A DNA stretch of 64,000 bases, taken from NCBI GenBank assembly GCA_903772945.1, contig CAICTM010000117.1, positions 50,679 to 114,678 of the forward strand, given 5' to 3'. A model generated the notes under the pieces. That model was not told the DNA's origin, made no database searches, and saw nothing but the letters and a program-made list of their open reading frames with translations. The translations under genes were made by a program, and so were the position numbers. Positions 34,929 through 45,741 of this stretch are shown here, in pieces. Numbering within the stretch: the stretch's first letter is position 1; each line of letters opens with the position of its first letter. The stretch comes from Seminavis robusta. Taxonomy: Eukaryota > Bacillariophyta > Bacillariophyceae > Naviculales > Naviculaceae.

Positions 34929-35783
34929 TCATATCAACCCATGGGCATCAATGTGTCCCAGTTTCAATGCCATTTGCACGGCCCACTGGGAGCTGTCTTC
35001 GGAAAACTTGCGCAATTCTTCCGGATTGTGCGACCCCGTTTGCTTTTGCACTTGATGCATGGAGAGCAACACACGCCGATGCCGATGTTTCAGCATGCGA
35101 ATCTTTTTGGAATGCGACGTGAGGGCGCTCTCTTTCTCGTCGTCGTCGTCGTCGTCGTCAGTATCATTTTGATCATTGGCACAGGCTTCGTAATGCAATA
35201 CTTTTTCTAGTCCGCGTGGATTCAAGTCGGGATTGCTTTGAATGAATTGGTAGAGTGCCTTGGCACTGGTGGCACATTCGGCGGCATGTCGAAGGACCTG
35301 AGCGTCGTGTTGGGCCATGTAGACAAACTGAGAGAAGTCTTCCGATCGATACCACGCTTGTTCCTTTTCATGATCGGTCTGGCATGTTTGCACTTCCAGT
35401 ACCGATCGCTTGTCCGAGAAGGACACTCGTTTGGCATGGCATTCTCTCTTGTGCTTCTTAGCGGGGCTACCCTCGGCTGAAGCGGGATAGGGACTAACAA
35501 CAGAAGAACTACTGTGTGACGTAAATTGGCGTCGTTCTGGACTACTGCAAATTGCTGTCTCTAAGGAACGCTTAGGTGATCCAATCGGTTCTTTAGATCG
35601 CTCTTTGGCCGCCATGGCCATGGCTGCTTTCATGGTATCGCGTCTGAGGGAAGCAGAAAGCTTGGAAGATGGCGCAGATGATGGCTGTTGCTGTTGTGCA
35701 ACTACAGGAAAGGCCAGCAAGCGCTGATCTTCAGGAGGAGCAAGCTCAATGGCGCTGTTGTACTCAATCACGGCGAGGCTCAT
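34929..35783 (-). CDS. RGLE-motif protein of an uncharacterised diatom family
   Basis: 284 aa from the first ATG at 35783; the frame is open further upstream only from a GTG. The N-terminus is disordered and basic (SPAKKHKRECHAKRVSFSD), perhaps a nuclear localisation signal. A conserved-looking core follows: VSFSDKRSVLEVQTC, then EQAWYRSEDFSQF, then NPRGLEKVLHYEA. An acidic run (eight Asp/Glu) and a basic helix (KKIRMLKHRHRRVLLSMHQV) come next. The pattern VxF-WYxxxDFxxF-RGLE is known to me from many uncharacterised diatom proteins; no biochemical function is established that I know of. Confidence 0.7.
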   Translation of the reverse strand: MSLAVIEYNSAIELAPPEDQRLLAFPVVAQQQQPSSAPSSKLSASLRRDTMKAAMAMAAKERSKEPIGSPKRSLETAICSSPERRQFTSHSSSSVVSPYPASAEGSPAKKHKRECHAKRVSFSDKRSVLEVQTCQTDHEKEQAWYRSEDFSQFVYMAQHDAQVLRHAAECATSAKALYQFIQSNPDLNPRGLEKVLHYEACANDQNDTDDDDDDDEKESALTSHSKKIRMLKHRHRRVLLSMHQVQKQTGSHNPEELRKFSEDSSQWAVQMALKLGHIDAHGLI

Positions 35784-35849
35784 CCTACGGTAGTCTCTAT
35801 GGTGAACTACAGTGGCTGCCAATGAATGAATGAATGAGCTATCAATCAC

Positions 35850-37046
35850 CTATCGGATTATCCCAACCAGATACCGTGGCTTAATGCTGTCGCATCAGCC
35901 TCTGTCGTCGTCCACTTTGGACAGCTCTCTTTGTCTTTTCAACTGCAACTACACACACAGTCTCCTCGTGGACAAGCCAATGATCCCCATCAAACGAATT
36001 CTTTTTGGCCCACGTGTTCTCAAATCCACATCAATCAAAAGGGCCGAGTCGAGTCCAGTCGAGTCTGCCATCACTCTCGGTTGTGTCCATCACTCGGACA
36101 AAGCAACTCGCCATCCTCTCGGACTCTTGCAATTTGTATGCTGATGGGCTCGATGATGCGGCGCGTTGTCAAGCTTCATCATCAAGTCCATCGTTGCTTA
36201 CGTTGACAATTGTGGAAGCAAAGATGATGTGGCACCACAAGGGAGTTGGAACGTTCCGATGCATGACGTGGATTCAAAGGTGGATTCGATTTAATGAGGA
36301 AGTTGAAGGAAATGACTTACGTAATGCAACTTACTTATGCCCAGCATGACGTGGATACATCAATTCATCGCTACTATACACATTGATCCCTGACCCTAAC
36401 AAACTTTTGAGCCAGACGCGTCAACAGAAAGAGGCAACCGTGCTCAGTGCAGATCATGCCCGCGGCACCATGGGACGAACAACCGGCAGCTCTACTAAAA
36501 TAGCTAGAAGGGCACAAGGATCAAGGAGTCACAGACGAGAGAGAAACTTCACGATTCTCGGTTGGATCGTGTGCGATTGACTACAGTTTCACGAGTGGGT
36601 CCCATGGACACAGTCCTCCATCCTCCACGTCGACGGTACGGTATCTCATCCATGCTGGGAATCCAACTGCGGTAAGCAATGGCAAGTATTGCCAAACGGT
36701 GCAGTCCCTTTTCGATGAAGAAAAGACAGACTCGACTTAGTAGGAAAGGTCCTTGTCTTGCGTGCCTTCTTGCATTAAGCTTACGTGTGCCGATGATATC
36801 TAAAGTGAATTGGCGTCTTCACAGTATACGGGCTACCGGTCCACTCGCAAAGAGCCTCAACTGACAAACGTGGAGTCTCTTCGCCGGTGTAAGACTCTCG
36901 TTGGCTTTGGCATCCCGTTGTCTTGTTCACTTTTTGACCATCCGAGATTTGCCAAGCCACACAAAACTAGCAGTTCTCACCGTGCTGGCTGATCCAGGTT
37001 ACGTCGCGACTTCTCCATTGCACAAATTTGATTAGAACAGGTAACA
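35850..37046. other. Intergenic, about 1.2 kb, no gene seen
   Basis: Divergent upstream region of the RGLE gene (-) and the BTB gene (+). Only short ORFs without domains (for example 36383-36580). A GACGGTACGGTATC word lies at 36633. Confidence 0.45.
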
Positions 37047-38357
37047 ATGGCACCGAAAGGGATTACTTTCGAGCAAGCTTTTGCTTCCTTGCGGACCAAG
37101 TTCCACGACGTAACGTTGAAAGGCAATGATGAGGTTACAGTCCGTGCTAATCGCACTGCACTAGCAAGCAGGTGTGAATTCTTTGAAAAGTTGTTCTTTA
37201 GTGACTTCAAAGAAGCTCAGTGTGAGACTGTACAGATTGGCTTTCCAGGAGCAGTTCTTGAAGCGACGGTGGAGTACATACTCACCAACAAGGTTGCCAT
37301 CTTGGACAATCCCAACAGCAATGAAGCTGAAGCACTAGAAAAACTCAGGACTGTACTGTTGCTTGCCAGTGCCGCCGCCTACTTTGATCTCGAGGAGCTT
37401 GGTGAGATGATCAAAAAGGCCGTCACCACCTTTGTTGAGGATGCCCAGCCGTCTCTTTGCTTTGCGGTATTGGAAGAATCTCTGAAAAACAATTTGTCCG
37501 AAGAGTTCGAGGAGGTGGCACTGGCCAAGATCCATTCTAATACCAGCAACTGCTTGCATGGAACAGCCATCAGAGATGTTCATCTATCTGTCTTGAAACG
37601 AATTTTTCTAGATGATCGAATCAAGTCCTCCTTGCCAGCCTTTCGGGCCTTTGAGCTAGTGCAAGCATGGGCTCGTACCGAATCTGCTGAAGACAAGACA
37701 GTTGCAGCCAAATCATTGATTGTAGAACACGTTGACCTTGAGACCATTGCTCCTTTGGAGCTGTCCTCAAATGTTTCCTCTAGTGGTTTGGTGACTTTGG
37801 AACAGCTAACAGAAGCATACAAGAGACAAGCATTGAGGGCAGCAGAAGTGTTAGAGTTCCCCATCAGGCAAGTTTTTGGTCAGAAATTGACAGCAAGTTT
37901 TACTGTGACATCAACTGGATGGATCAGCAACTGCATTGCTTGTGCCCCAATCACAGAAGGCAAACATCAGTGGACAATTGACGTGAAGAAAGACATCAAT
38001 ACACACATTTGGCTCGGCATTGCTACACCCACAGGATTCAGCACTACATTGCAACAGAAAACCTATTTGGGAACGGGCGTATGGAGTTACCGCGGGAATT
38101 GCCAGACACACAATCAATGCCAGACTCTATCCAATGGCATGACATTCGCGCAAGGCTCCAGAGTAACCTTGACATTAAGTCTTTGTCCCAATGATGTGAA
38201 CCATGGGAGTCTTTCCATCTCAGTGGATGGCAATTCCCCAGTGACTTCCTTCACCAATTTGTGCAATTTCGTTGGAGATGGTGGATTCATGCCTGTGGTA
38301 ACCATGCACTACTGTGGCAGCAGTGTAGAGCTTGTGGACAAGATGGAATTGGTTTGA
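37047..38357 (+). CDS. BTB domain protein with a C-terminal SPRY-like domain
   Basis: Single exon, 436 aa. A BTB/POZ domain covers about 10-110 (FHDVTLKGNDEVTVRANRTA, LASRCEFFEKLFFSDFKEA, then VLEATVEYILTNKVA). A helical BACK-like region follows at about 115-265. The C-terminal about 150 residues have a SPRY/B30.2-like beta fold: GKHQWTIDVKKDINTHIWLG, IATPTG, GVWSYRGN, GSRVTLTLSLC, GSLSISVDG. BTB proteins of this kind usually act as Cullin-3 E3 ligase adaptors, with the C-terminal domain recognising the substrate (family knowledge; the target is unknown). An incomplete paralogue lies 1.2 kb downstream in the same orientation. Confidence 0.83.
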   Translation: MAPKGITFEQAFASLRTKFHDVTLKGNDEVTVRANRTALASRCEFFEKLFFSDFKEAQCETVQIGFPGAVLEATVEYILTNKVAILDNPNSNEAEALEKLRTVLLLASAAAYFDLEELGEMIKKAVTTFVEDAQPSLCFAVLEESLKNNLSEEFEEVALAKIHSNTSNCLHGTAIRDVHLSVLKRIFLDDRIKSSLPAFRAFELVQAWARTESAEDKTVAAKSLIVEHVDLETIAPLELSSNVSSSGLVTLEQLTEAYKRQALRAAEVLEFPIRQVFGQKLTASFTVTSTGWISNCIACAPITEGKHQWTIDVKKDINTHIWLGIATPTGFSTTLQQKTYLGTGVWSYRGNCQTHNQCQTLSNGMTFAQGSRVTLTLSLCPNDVNHGSLSISVDGNSPVTSFTNLCNFVGDGGFMPVVTMHYCGSSVELVDKMELV

Positions 38358-38559
38358 TTTGTTAACCCTTGTGAGCAGGAGCTTCTCTCACATTCTGGGA
38401 TTGATGGAGATATTATGAGTGTGGAGCTGCACCGGTATTGTTATAGACTCACGCTGATGTAATGGCCTGCACTCCACGAATCCCCCACCCCATAAAAACG
38501 ATCAGCAATTCCATTTTTATTGACAGTATTTCTATCCAGTCTGCTGGGGTCAGAGCATG

Positions 38560-38960
38560 CACTGCACTGTGTCTGTCTTCTATTCCCATTAGCTTCACCG
38601 ACTGGGACCTTACATACACTAGCAAACTCGTGGATGTTGAGTCTCCTGGTTGCCAAGACTGTGGTGTCACTGCTGAGAAGGCCCTTTCCCAGTGCAAGAA
38701 GCTGCAAAAGACAAAGTACCACAACACTGGTGCATCACCCCCTTTGTTGTTTCTGTTGATGGACTCTTTGCTCCTGAAGCTTCTGCTGTTCTCAAACGGC
38801 TCTCCCAGCTGTTGGCTCACAAGAGGTCCAAGCCCTACTCTGTGGTTCGCTCGTTTGTTTCTGCTTGATTGAGCATTGCCCTTGCTCAAGCGACGACAAT
38901 GTGCCTGAGAAGCTCTCGTGTTCCGGCTCTCAAGATCTCAAAGTGTTGGGATGACCGTGG
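38560..38960 (+). mobile_element. Remnant of a non-LTR retrotransposon (3' end of reverse transcriptase ORF)
   Basis: Two frames separated by one shift carry the tail of a reverse transcriptase ORF: WDLTYTSKLVDVESPGCQDC in the first, then TPFVVSVDGLFAPEASAVLK, RLSQLLAHK, KPYSVVRSFVSA, a TGA stop, LSIALAQATTMCLRSSRVP. The pattern FVVSVDGxxxxEAxxxLKRLxxxLA...RLSIAxxxATxxCLRxSR is typical of the C-terminal part of LINE polymerases found in algal genomes. No upstream RT catalytic motif is present, so this is a 5'-truncated, decayed copy. It sits between the two BTB genes. Confidence 0.65.
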
Positions 38961-39553
38961 TGCTCTTGATCTCTTTCACTAGTCTGACTCCTGTGATCCT
39001 CTCCACCCTCCTCCCTTGCCACCCTCTCCTTCTTTGGTTTTGCTGTTGCCCACTCGGTTGCAGTAGTACATCGGTGAAACAAATACTAAATAGATACGAA
39101 GACCCCATTTCGATGGATCATTCGCAACTCCATCGTTTCAGGTTCGAAAAGGAGCGGCCGACGACAGCCTGGGCCACAAACCATTCCACGCCACGATAAT
39201 AGGTGTTGAAAGAGTCAAGTCAGACTTAGCCACGCGAACGTGCTCCTCCAGTACTGTAAGGTAGCCCCCCACGATTGCCGTGGGGACAAACCAAAGCAAT
39301 CGATTGATACCGGTTCCTACCTCCTACCAGTATGCTACCGTATCCATTCCACGCCACGATCCACTCCACGTCGAACGTGCTTTCTGAGAGTGTTCCTGGT
39401 TCTGTACCTCACGAAATTTGGGGCGCATGGAAGAAGAGTTTGGAGCGTGGAAGAAGTAATGCATCAACTTCCTGAGCTGCTCATTCTTGGGATCATCACG
39501 AACTCAAGGGGTCGTGGTCATCCTTCTTGTTCAGTGCATACAACACAAGAACA

Positions 39554-40910
39554 ATGCCCCCCAAAACCAGGTTTCCTCATTCGACGGTGCCTCCCTTCCG
39601 CAAAGCTTTCGCTTCCTTATGGACTGATGAAGCATTCCATGATGTCATCTTAAAGGGCACTGATGGAGTTGCCATCCCTGCCAATCCCTCTGCACTTGCA
39701 TGCAGGTGCCAATTTTTCCGCAAGATGTTCTTCAGTGGCTATAAAGAAGCTCAGAGCAACACCGTGGAGATTGGCTTTCCAGGAGCAATTCTGGAAACGA
39801 CTGTGGAGTATTTGCACACAAACAAGGTTGCAAAGTTGGATACTCCAAAAATCGACCCATTGGAACTGGCAGTATCACAGTTTCAGACTGTTTTGTCGCT
39901 CACTGACGCTGCGGCGTACTTTGATCTTCCAGGACTTCACCAGCTGACTCTGAAGAGCATTCAGAGGTACCTTGATTCCCGCCCTCAGCTTGCTTTTGTC
40001 ATCCTGCAAGCGTCGCAGGAAAAGAGCAACTCCGCAGAGATTGAGAAGATGGCAATTGCCAAGATCCAAGCCAACATCAAGGAATGCTTGAACACAACTG
40101 TGATTATGTTTAAGGTGGTTGACTCGTCGGTTGTCAAGAAGATCCTTCACGACAATGGCATCATGTCCTCATTGACGGCTGCTCAGGTGTTCCAACTGAT
40201 TCAAGCATGGTCTGACAACCGTGCATCTTCCGAGGCTACTTCTGCCGCCAAAGAGTTGATTGCAAAGCATGTCCGTCTGGCGGACATCCCTCCATCCCAG
40301 CTGTCCATGATTGTAGAGTCTTCTGGGCTGGTAACCAAAGAACAGATCACAGCCACCTACAAAATGCAAGCAATCAAAATGGAAGAACAGTTACTACATG
40401 GGTTCACTGGCAGTTCTTTGCTTCAATGGAAAGGATCAAAATCAAAGATCTTTACTTTGGAATCCGAAGGATACAAAAGTGATTGCACCGACCGCATGCC
40501 CATCAAAGCCGGCAAACATCAGTGGACAATTGACGTGAAGAAAGACATCTATACACATTTGGCTCAGCATTGCTACACCCACCGGATTAAGCGCCACATT
40601 GCAGCAACCAATCTATTATGGAAAGGGTGTTTGGAGTTACGAGGGCGAGGGCTATTCATACAGTGAAGGCAATTGCGTCGATCTAATGAGTCCAACATTT
40701 GGTGTAGGCTCCAGAGTATCCCTGACATTGGATTTATGCCCCGATGATGTGAACAACGGGAGCCTTTCTATCTCAGTGGATCGCAAGTCCCCAGTCACTT
40801 CCATCACCAATTTGCGCAATCGCCTTGGAGATGGTGGATTCATGCCTGTGGTAACCATGCACTCAGCGGCGACAGCGTAGAGCTTGTGGACAAGGCGGAA
40901 TTGGTTTGAT
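39554..40910 (+). pseudogene. Second BTB/SPRY-like copy, disrupted by two small deletions
   Basis: The frame from ATG 39554 encodes a full BTB domain (FHDVILKGTDGVAIPANPSA, CRCQFFRKMFFSGYKEA) and BACK-like region. It then enters the SPRY-like part (GKHQWTIDVKKDIYTH) and shifts frame at about 40551-40558. There the intact paralogue has AATACACACATTTGG and this copy has TATACACATTTGG, two bases fewer. The shifted frame stops at 40664-40666. The SPRY-like coding resumes in another frame (GKGVWSYEGEGYSYSEGN to GGFMPVVTMH). Near 40862 one further base is missing, which brings back the frame of the end (SVELVDK-AELV, stop about 40908-40910). A truncated 371-aa BTB protein could still be made. Confidence 0.75.
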
Positions 40911-41229
40911 TGATTCTTTGTTGCTTATTTCATTGCAAAGTTTATCCTCCTTTTGGTTTATGAACCAATAATCACGGGAGTGTGTTGCAGGAGCAACTGT
41001 TAACACGTCTGTATTGACTCGGTTGTATTGGCTGGATATGCCTGAACCGTTTATGGATAGCCATATTTTATAATCGGATTGATTGCATCGTTCCTTTTCA
41101 ATACAGGTAGCTTCCAGGTTATTAGAGTTCGCTCGCCGCCAGATTATTGTTCCGTGCTTGCTCCTCAGACTGAAGTTTGACGGCCGACAAAACTGGCGGG
41201 GGCTGTAGCACCTACAACTAGCAAATGTG

Positions 41230-42441
41230 CTAATAGCTTGTGAATTCTTGTGGTTCCGAATCGTCTTCCTCCAATGCCATGGCCACGTCTCTCACCTTCA
41301 AAATTCGTTGCCAATGATCCATGGCACTGTCAATTGTGGTGGTAGTATCTTGATGTTGATTGTCATCGGCTCCTTCCTGTTGTTGCCAACAACAAATCAA
41401 GTCGTTACGATTGTCTTCTTCCCCCAAACTCTTGGCATAATAGCAAAAGGGCATGCGTGGCATTTTGGCTCGTTCTCTGGCTTGGGTGCGACTGAGCAGG
41501 AGCACTTGTCGCAGCATACGACGTGATTGTTGTTGTGGCGACAAAATGGCAACGGTATTTTGATCCTCGAGTCGGTGGGCAATGGTTTGGAGTGTCGACC
41601 GATCCGTGGGTCGAAGTCCGACCATGCGTCCAATGGGCAAGGTGGGAAGAAAGTTGTAGGATTCCACAATCAATCGGAGCGCTGGATCATTGTCGTCATT
41701 GCTATCGTTATTCTGTGGCGGCAGCAGTGGTTCCCACGTGTCAAAAGTAGATTGTCGATTCCAGATGGGTGAGAGCAATGCCACGCGAGCTTGCAGGAGG
41801 ATGCGCCGAAACCCATGATAGTTGCCTCGTGGAACCCAGAGCAAGACTTGGATGCGACCGCACCAAATGGGAGCTTCTACCAGTCGATTTATATGATTCA
41901 ATAGATGATGATTCTGGTTGGGGATTGTGGTTGTGGAACAGCTGTGACTACACAAGTACTGTTGGGACATTCCTAGGGCATCCAATAGAATCGTGGCTTT
42001 CGAAAAACAGAGGGTGGGATGCTGGGCATCATCATCATTGTCAAAAAAAGCTGAGTATTCTTGCAGAAAGGCTTGCACAAAGTCCACGGCTCGTTGGACC
42101 AGAACACGGACTTGGTCGAGACGACAACGCCTGACAATCGAAGCATCATCCTTGTTACTTCTTGCAGCGACGACTTGTTCTTCTGCTTTTTCCAGAGACG
42201 CCCGCCATGAGCGAAACATGGACTTCAATTCATCACTGACAAATCGTCGTAGCGTCGCTTCACATGCTCGCAGGTGGTGTCGATCGACCACAATGGATAC
42301 GTAAAAGGTGCTCAGAGACCGAGGATCCAAAAACGGGAAAATGAGGCGTGGAAACAGCTCCAAAGGCAACTTTTCCAAAACGACAGCACCACTGCTGCTG
42401 TTCTTCTTCAATAATGAGGAGGTCGGCTCTGCATCAGTCAT
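41230..42441 (-). CDS. F-box-like protein of unknown function
   Basis: 403 aa from ATG 42441 (the frame continues upstream only to a TTG). Residues about 20-60 (LEKLPLELFPRLIFPFLDPR, SLSTFYVSIVVD) fit an F-box-like helix pattern. The rest is helical with charged stretches (for example RSWRASLEKAEEQVVAARSN) and low-complexity inserts (NNDSNDDNDP, ATT/ACC-rich). If the F-box is real it would be a substrate adaptor in an SCF ubiquitin ligase; this is inference from a short motif. It diverges from LRR gene D. Confidence 0.6.
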   Translation of the reverse strand: MTDAEPTSSLLKKNSSSGAVVLEKLPLELFPRLIFPFLDPRSLSTFYVSIVVDRHHLRACEATLRRFVSDELKSMFRSWRASLEKAEEQVVAARSNKDDASIVRRCRLDQVRVLVQRAVDFVQAFLQEYSAFFDNDDDAQHPTLCFSKATILLDALGMSQQYLCSHSCSTTTIPNQNHHLLNHINRLVEAPIWCGRIQVLLWVPRGNYHGFRRILLQARVALLSPIWNRQSTFDTWEPLLPPQNNDSNDDNDPALRLIVESYNFLPTLPIGRMVGLRPTDRSTLQTIAHRLEDQNTVAILSPQQQSRRMLRQVLLLSRTQARERAKMPRMPFCYYAKSLGEEDNRNDLICCWQQQEGADDNQHQDTTTTIDSAMDHWQRILKVRDVAMALEEDDSEPQEFTSY

Positions 42442-43101
42442 TCTCAATTATTGTAGTAGAAGTAGCAGCAGTCAACATGGAGCTCAGAGTGATGGTACTA
42501 ATACCTGGCTACCACTTGCTTCATTGTTGTCCTTCTGTCCTCCAGTGTTCAAAACCTGTGAGAAAATCGAGAAAGTAACCCTAACTAACCTCGATCCTTG
42601 TAGACACTGCCCTCTAACTCATACTAAGAAAAGAAAACTTTTGTTAAGGCTTGAAAAACCCATGGAAACTAAAGCTATTTATATAGTTGCAAAGCTGAAG
42701 CAAAATCATTTTAAGCCATGAAACTCATTTCTATACCAAAGGAATTTTACCATTAGTTCATCAAGTGCAGAAAGGGAAGCCATGCTTAATTCGCGGAGTC
42801 CATTGGAATTATCTAAGATCTTCACGATTACTACTAGTAGTATTAATACCTGCTGACTGCTGAGGAAGCTGGATTATCCAGACCTGCTTCGGAGAATTAT
42901 GGAAATTCCAACCAGTCTTGGTGGTTGTGGATGAGGGGTGGAGGCGTGGAGGCAACAGCATCCAAAGCAGAAGAATGATGAATCGAATCTGATGATGACG
43001 ACAGCACATGTACAATTAATTTTTGTTGTTGTTTTGCGGCAGTGATTGGTGGAAGAGACACGTCCACAAGTCAGTGGCTGGAGGAAGAAACCAATGTAAT
43101 C
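42442..43101. promoter_or_regulatory. Divergent intergenic region between the F-box-like gene and LRR gene D
   Basis: About 660 bp without a supported ORF, presumably holding both promoters (from the arrangement). I see no copy of the repeat block found upstream of LRR genes A and B. Confidence 0.4.
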
Positions 43102-45741
43102 ATGTCCTCGTACCCATCTGGCCGAGAAGTGGAGATGACTGACTTTTTCACCAACTGCCAGAAGCAACACACAAATCAATCTTCTGACAACTGTAGCACC
43201 ATAATGGAACTATCAGCAGATTCCGGTCACATGGATGAGGAGGGAAAAATGCCGTCGTTGCAGGCAGGTACTCCTTTGATGGGACATCGCCTGCCTGAAG
43301 GCAACAGTGGAGGTGACTTTTTCTTACTGAACCGAAAGAGAACTGATTTGCCCGTACTGGTTGTCAACAAATCCGCGTCTGATGTATCTGCATATGACAT
43401 GGGGGGAAATCGTGGCTACGTCTCCAATCTACGAAATGACCCAAGAATCCCTCAAATTTTTCAGAGCATCGTACAGCTCCCTGAATCTCTTGAATCCAAC
43501 TTGGCTACATCAACAGCAGCAAGGGCGCCAATTCTACCAGGGGCCTACGCTGTCAATGGTATTTCGCCACGTCCAGTTCATGATATATTGACAGAATTCC
43601 AACAACCTGAACTTCGCAGGACTCTGGCACAACATCCGCGACCAACGATTCCTGGGGCCTATGCTGTCGAAGGAATGGGCACTGGTAATGATGTGGGGGG
43701 CAACTGGGGAGAGTACGGGCAGATTTCTGAAGCAACAAGTGTTACCGCAGAATATTCTGAATCAATGAGCGCTTCAACAGATCATAATGATGGCAATCAA
43801 CAAATGGAAATTCTAGAACCAGTTGCGCCCCCAAAAGGCAGGCACTATTGGCGGAAAAAGTTGTTCCTCGCCTTTTCATTCCAAGCAAACTGTGTTCTCA
43901 GTATCGTGATACTCCTGCTGGTGATACTATTCTTCATTCTAAAAGTACAAGGCGGCAACTTGAGTCAATCAACAGAAGAACAGAATGGGGTGATTCAAAT
44001 TCCAAACACTCAAGCAGCAAATCCAACAGAAAACCAAGTGGCACCAACAACCTTTTTGGATTCACTAGATCTACCAGAATACACACTCTATGCGATGGAA
44101 CGTTCACAGTCTCCTCAATCCAAAGCCTATCAATGGCTGACCAACAATATCCAAACTGCATCTTTTGAGCCTTTACCAAAATGGAGACTGCTACAAAGGT
44201 TTGCTATGGCCACATTCTATTATTCTTTGAGAGGAGACCACTGGGTGAAAAATCATGGATGGATGGACTGGGACACAAATGAATGCAACTGGGAACAAAC
44301 ACATTTTGGCCACATTGACTCCCCAGAACTCCACTGTAATGAGAAAGGAGAAATCAAAGCATTGGAATTTAGGATCACCAATAATCTGGAAGGGACGCTT
44401 CCACCCGAGATCTCATTCTTGCGCAACAGCTTGAAAACACTTGCATTCCTGCGAGAGTTGCAAGTCAAAGGAACGATCCCAACAGAGGTTGGACTGCTGA
44501 CAAAACTAACACTGTTAGATTTCACTGCAGTTGCAATTTCTGGCACAGTTCCAACCCAGCTCGGATTACTGCAGAGTCTAGAGGAACTCGTGATTTCTAC
44601 AACACCGATTTCTGGCTCTCTGCCTTCAGAGCTTGGAAAACTAGGCAACTTAACAAGCTTCCAAGTGGTCAATACAGACCTAACAGGTTCGTTTGCCTGG
44701 TGCTTCTTTGGATTTGTGTCCATCCAATACTGCTGACAACCCTCATTTTCTCCACTATCCAAGGCTCCCTCCCTGTTGAATTCTTCCGAATGCATCAGCT
44801 AACAGCGATAGCTGTAATGCACAGCCCTGGACTGATCTCTGACTCTCTACTTCCAGAGGTCATTGGGAACATGCCAAGACTACAATTCTTAGCACTCGAC
44901 CAAAGGAAATCTGGTGATGAGATGCCATTGCCTTGTAAGGAGCAACGCTTGAGCTTTGTTTCCTGAGTTTTATGTTGACTGACGTGAGTTTTAACTTGGT
45001 TTCTCTGCACAGCTGAAATTGGCATGCTATCCGAGCTAGATAACCTGCATTTGGCTGACTGGAAAATAGATGGCACTCTTCCAAAAGAGCTTGGGCACTT
45101 AACAAGCCTGGTGAGTACTGTAGTTGTCAGAAGCGATTGTGATAATTTGATTTTGAGGACTCACAGAGGTCCCAAACTGCAGTATTTTCTGGGCCTTGAG
45201 GGAAACTCAATAGCAGAAACTATTCCTCCCATCCTGTTCCAGTTGACGAGTGAGTAGAATGTTGCAATACAGTTGAAATCTCCAGATGTTGTTTTGTGCT
45301 TCTCTCATCTGGTTTCTTTTCCTTTCTGTCCTTTCAGATTTGATTAGCCTAAACATTGAATCCAATCATTTGGAAGGGTCACTTCCCCCTTTGCTCTTTT
45401 CCAAGTTGACAAACTTGCAATACTTGCGAATCAATAACAATCAGTTCTCTGGCTCTATTCCAACGGAGGTTGGTCTTCTCTCCAATCTCAAGAAGCTACA
45501 ACTACAGAATACAAATTTGTCAGGTCCCTTACCCATGACGGAACTTCTTGCTTTGAGGAATTTGACAAGCTTGGTAGTCGCAAACACATCATTATCAGGC
45601 AGCATTCCTGAAGAGATGTGTGGCAGAATGAGTCAGTGGGAGAAGAGCTGGTTTGGTGGAGAGTTCTATGAAGTGAAGAGTGAAAATCCAGTATGCCATG
45701 GGACTTTCCTCTGTGGTTGCAACTGTACTGGATGCGTCTAG
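43102..45741 (+). CDS. LRR receptor-like membrane protein, paralogue D
   Basis: Exons 43102-44686, 44764-44934, 45013-45110, 45183-45249 and 45338-45741 (774 aa). I start at the first ATG (MSSYPSGREVEMTDFF); the open frame reaches further only through a GTG. The cytoplasmic N-terminus (about 258 residues) has two copies of the motif, PGAYAVNG near 146 and PGAYAVEG near 184. A basic GRHYWRKKLFLAFS precedes a TM segment at about 260-281. The ectodomain cap reads LPKWRLLQRFAMATFYYSL and NECNWEQ. LRRs and a Cys-rich end (LCGCNCTGC) follow. Gene D converges on the P-type ATPase gene, with 335 bp between the stops. Confidence 0.84.

Noticed and set aside
43042-43101. LRR gene D starting at 43042
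   Set aside because: The codon is GTG; the first ATG in frame is at 43102.
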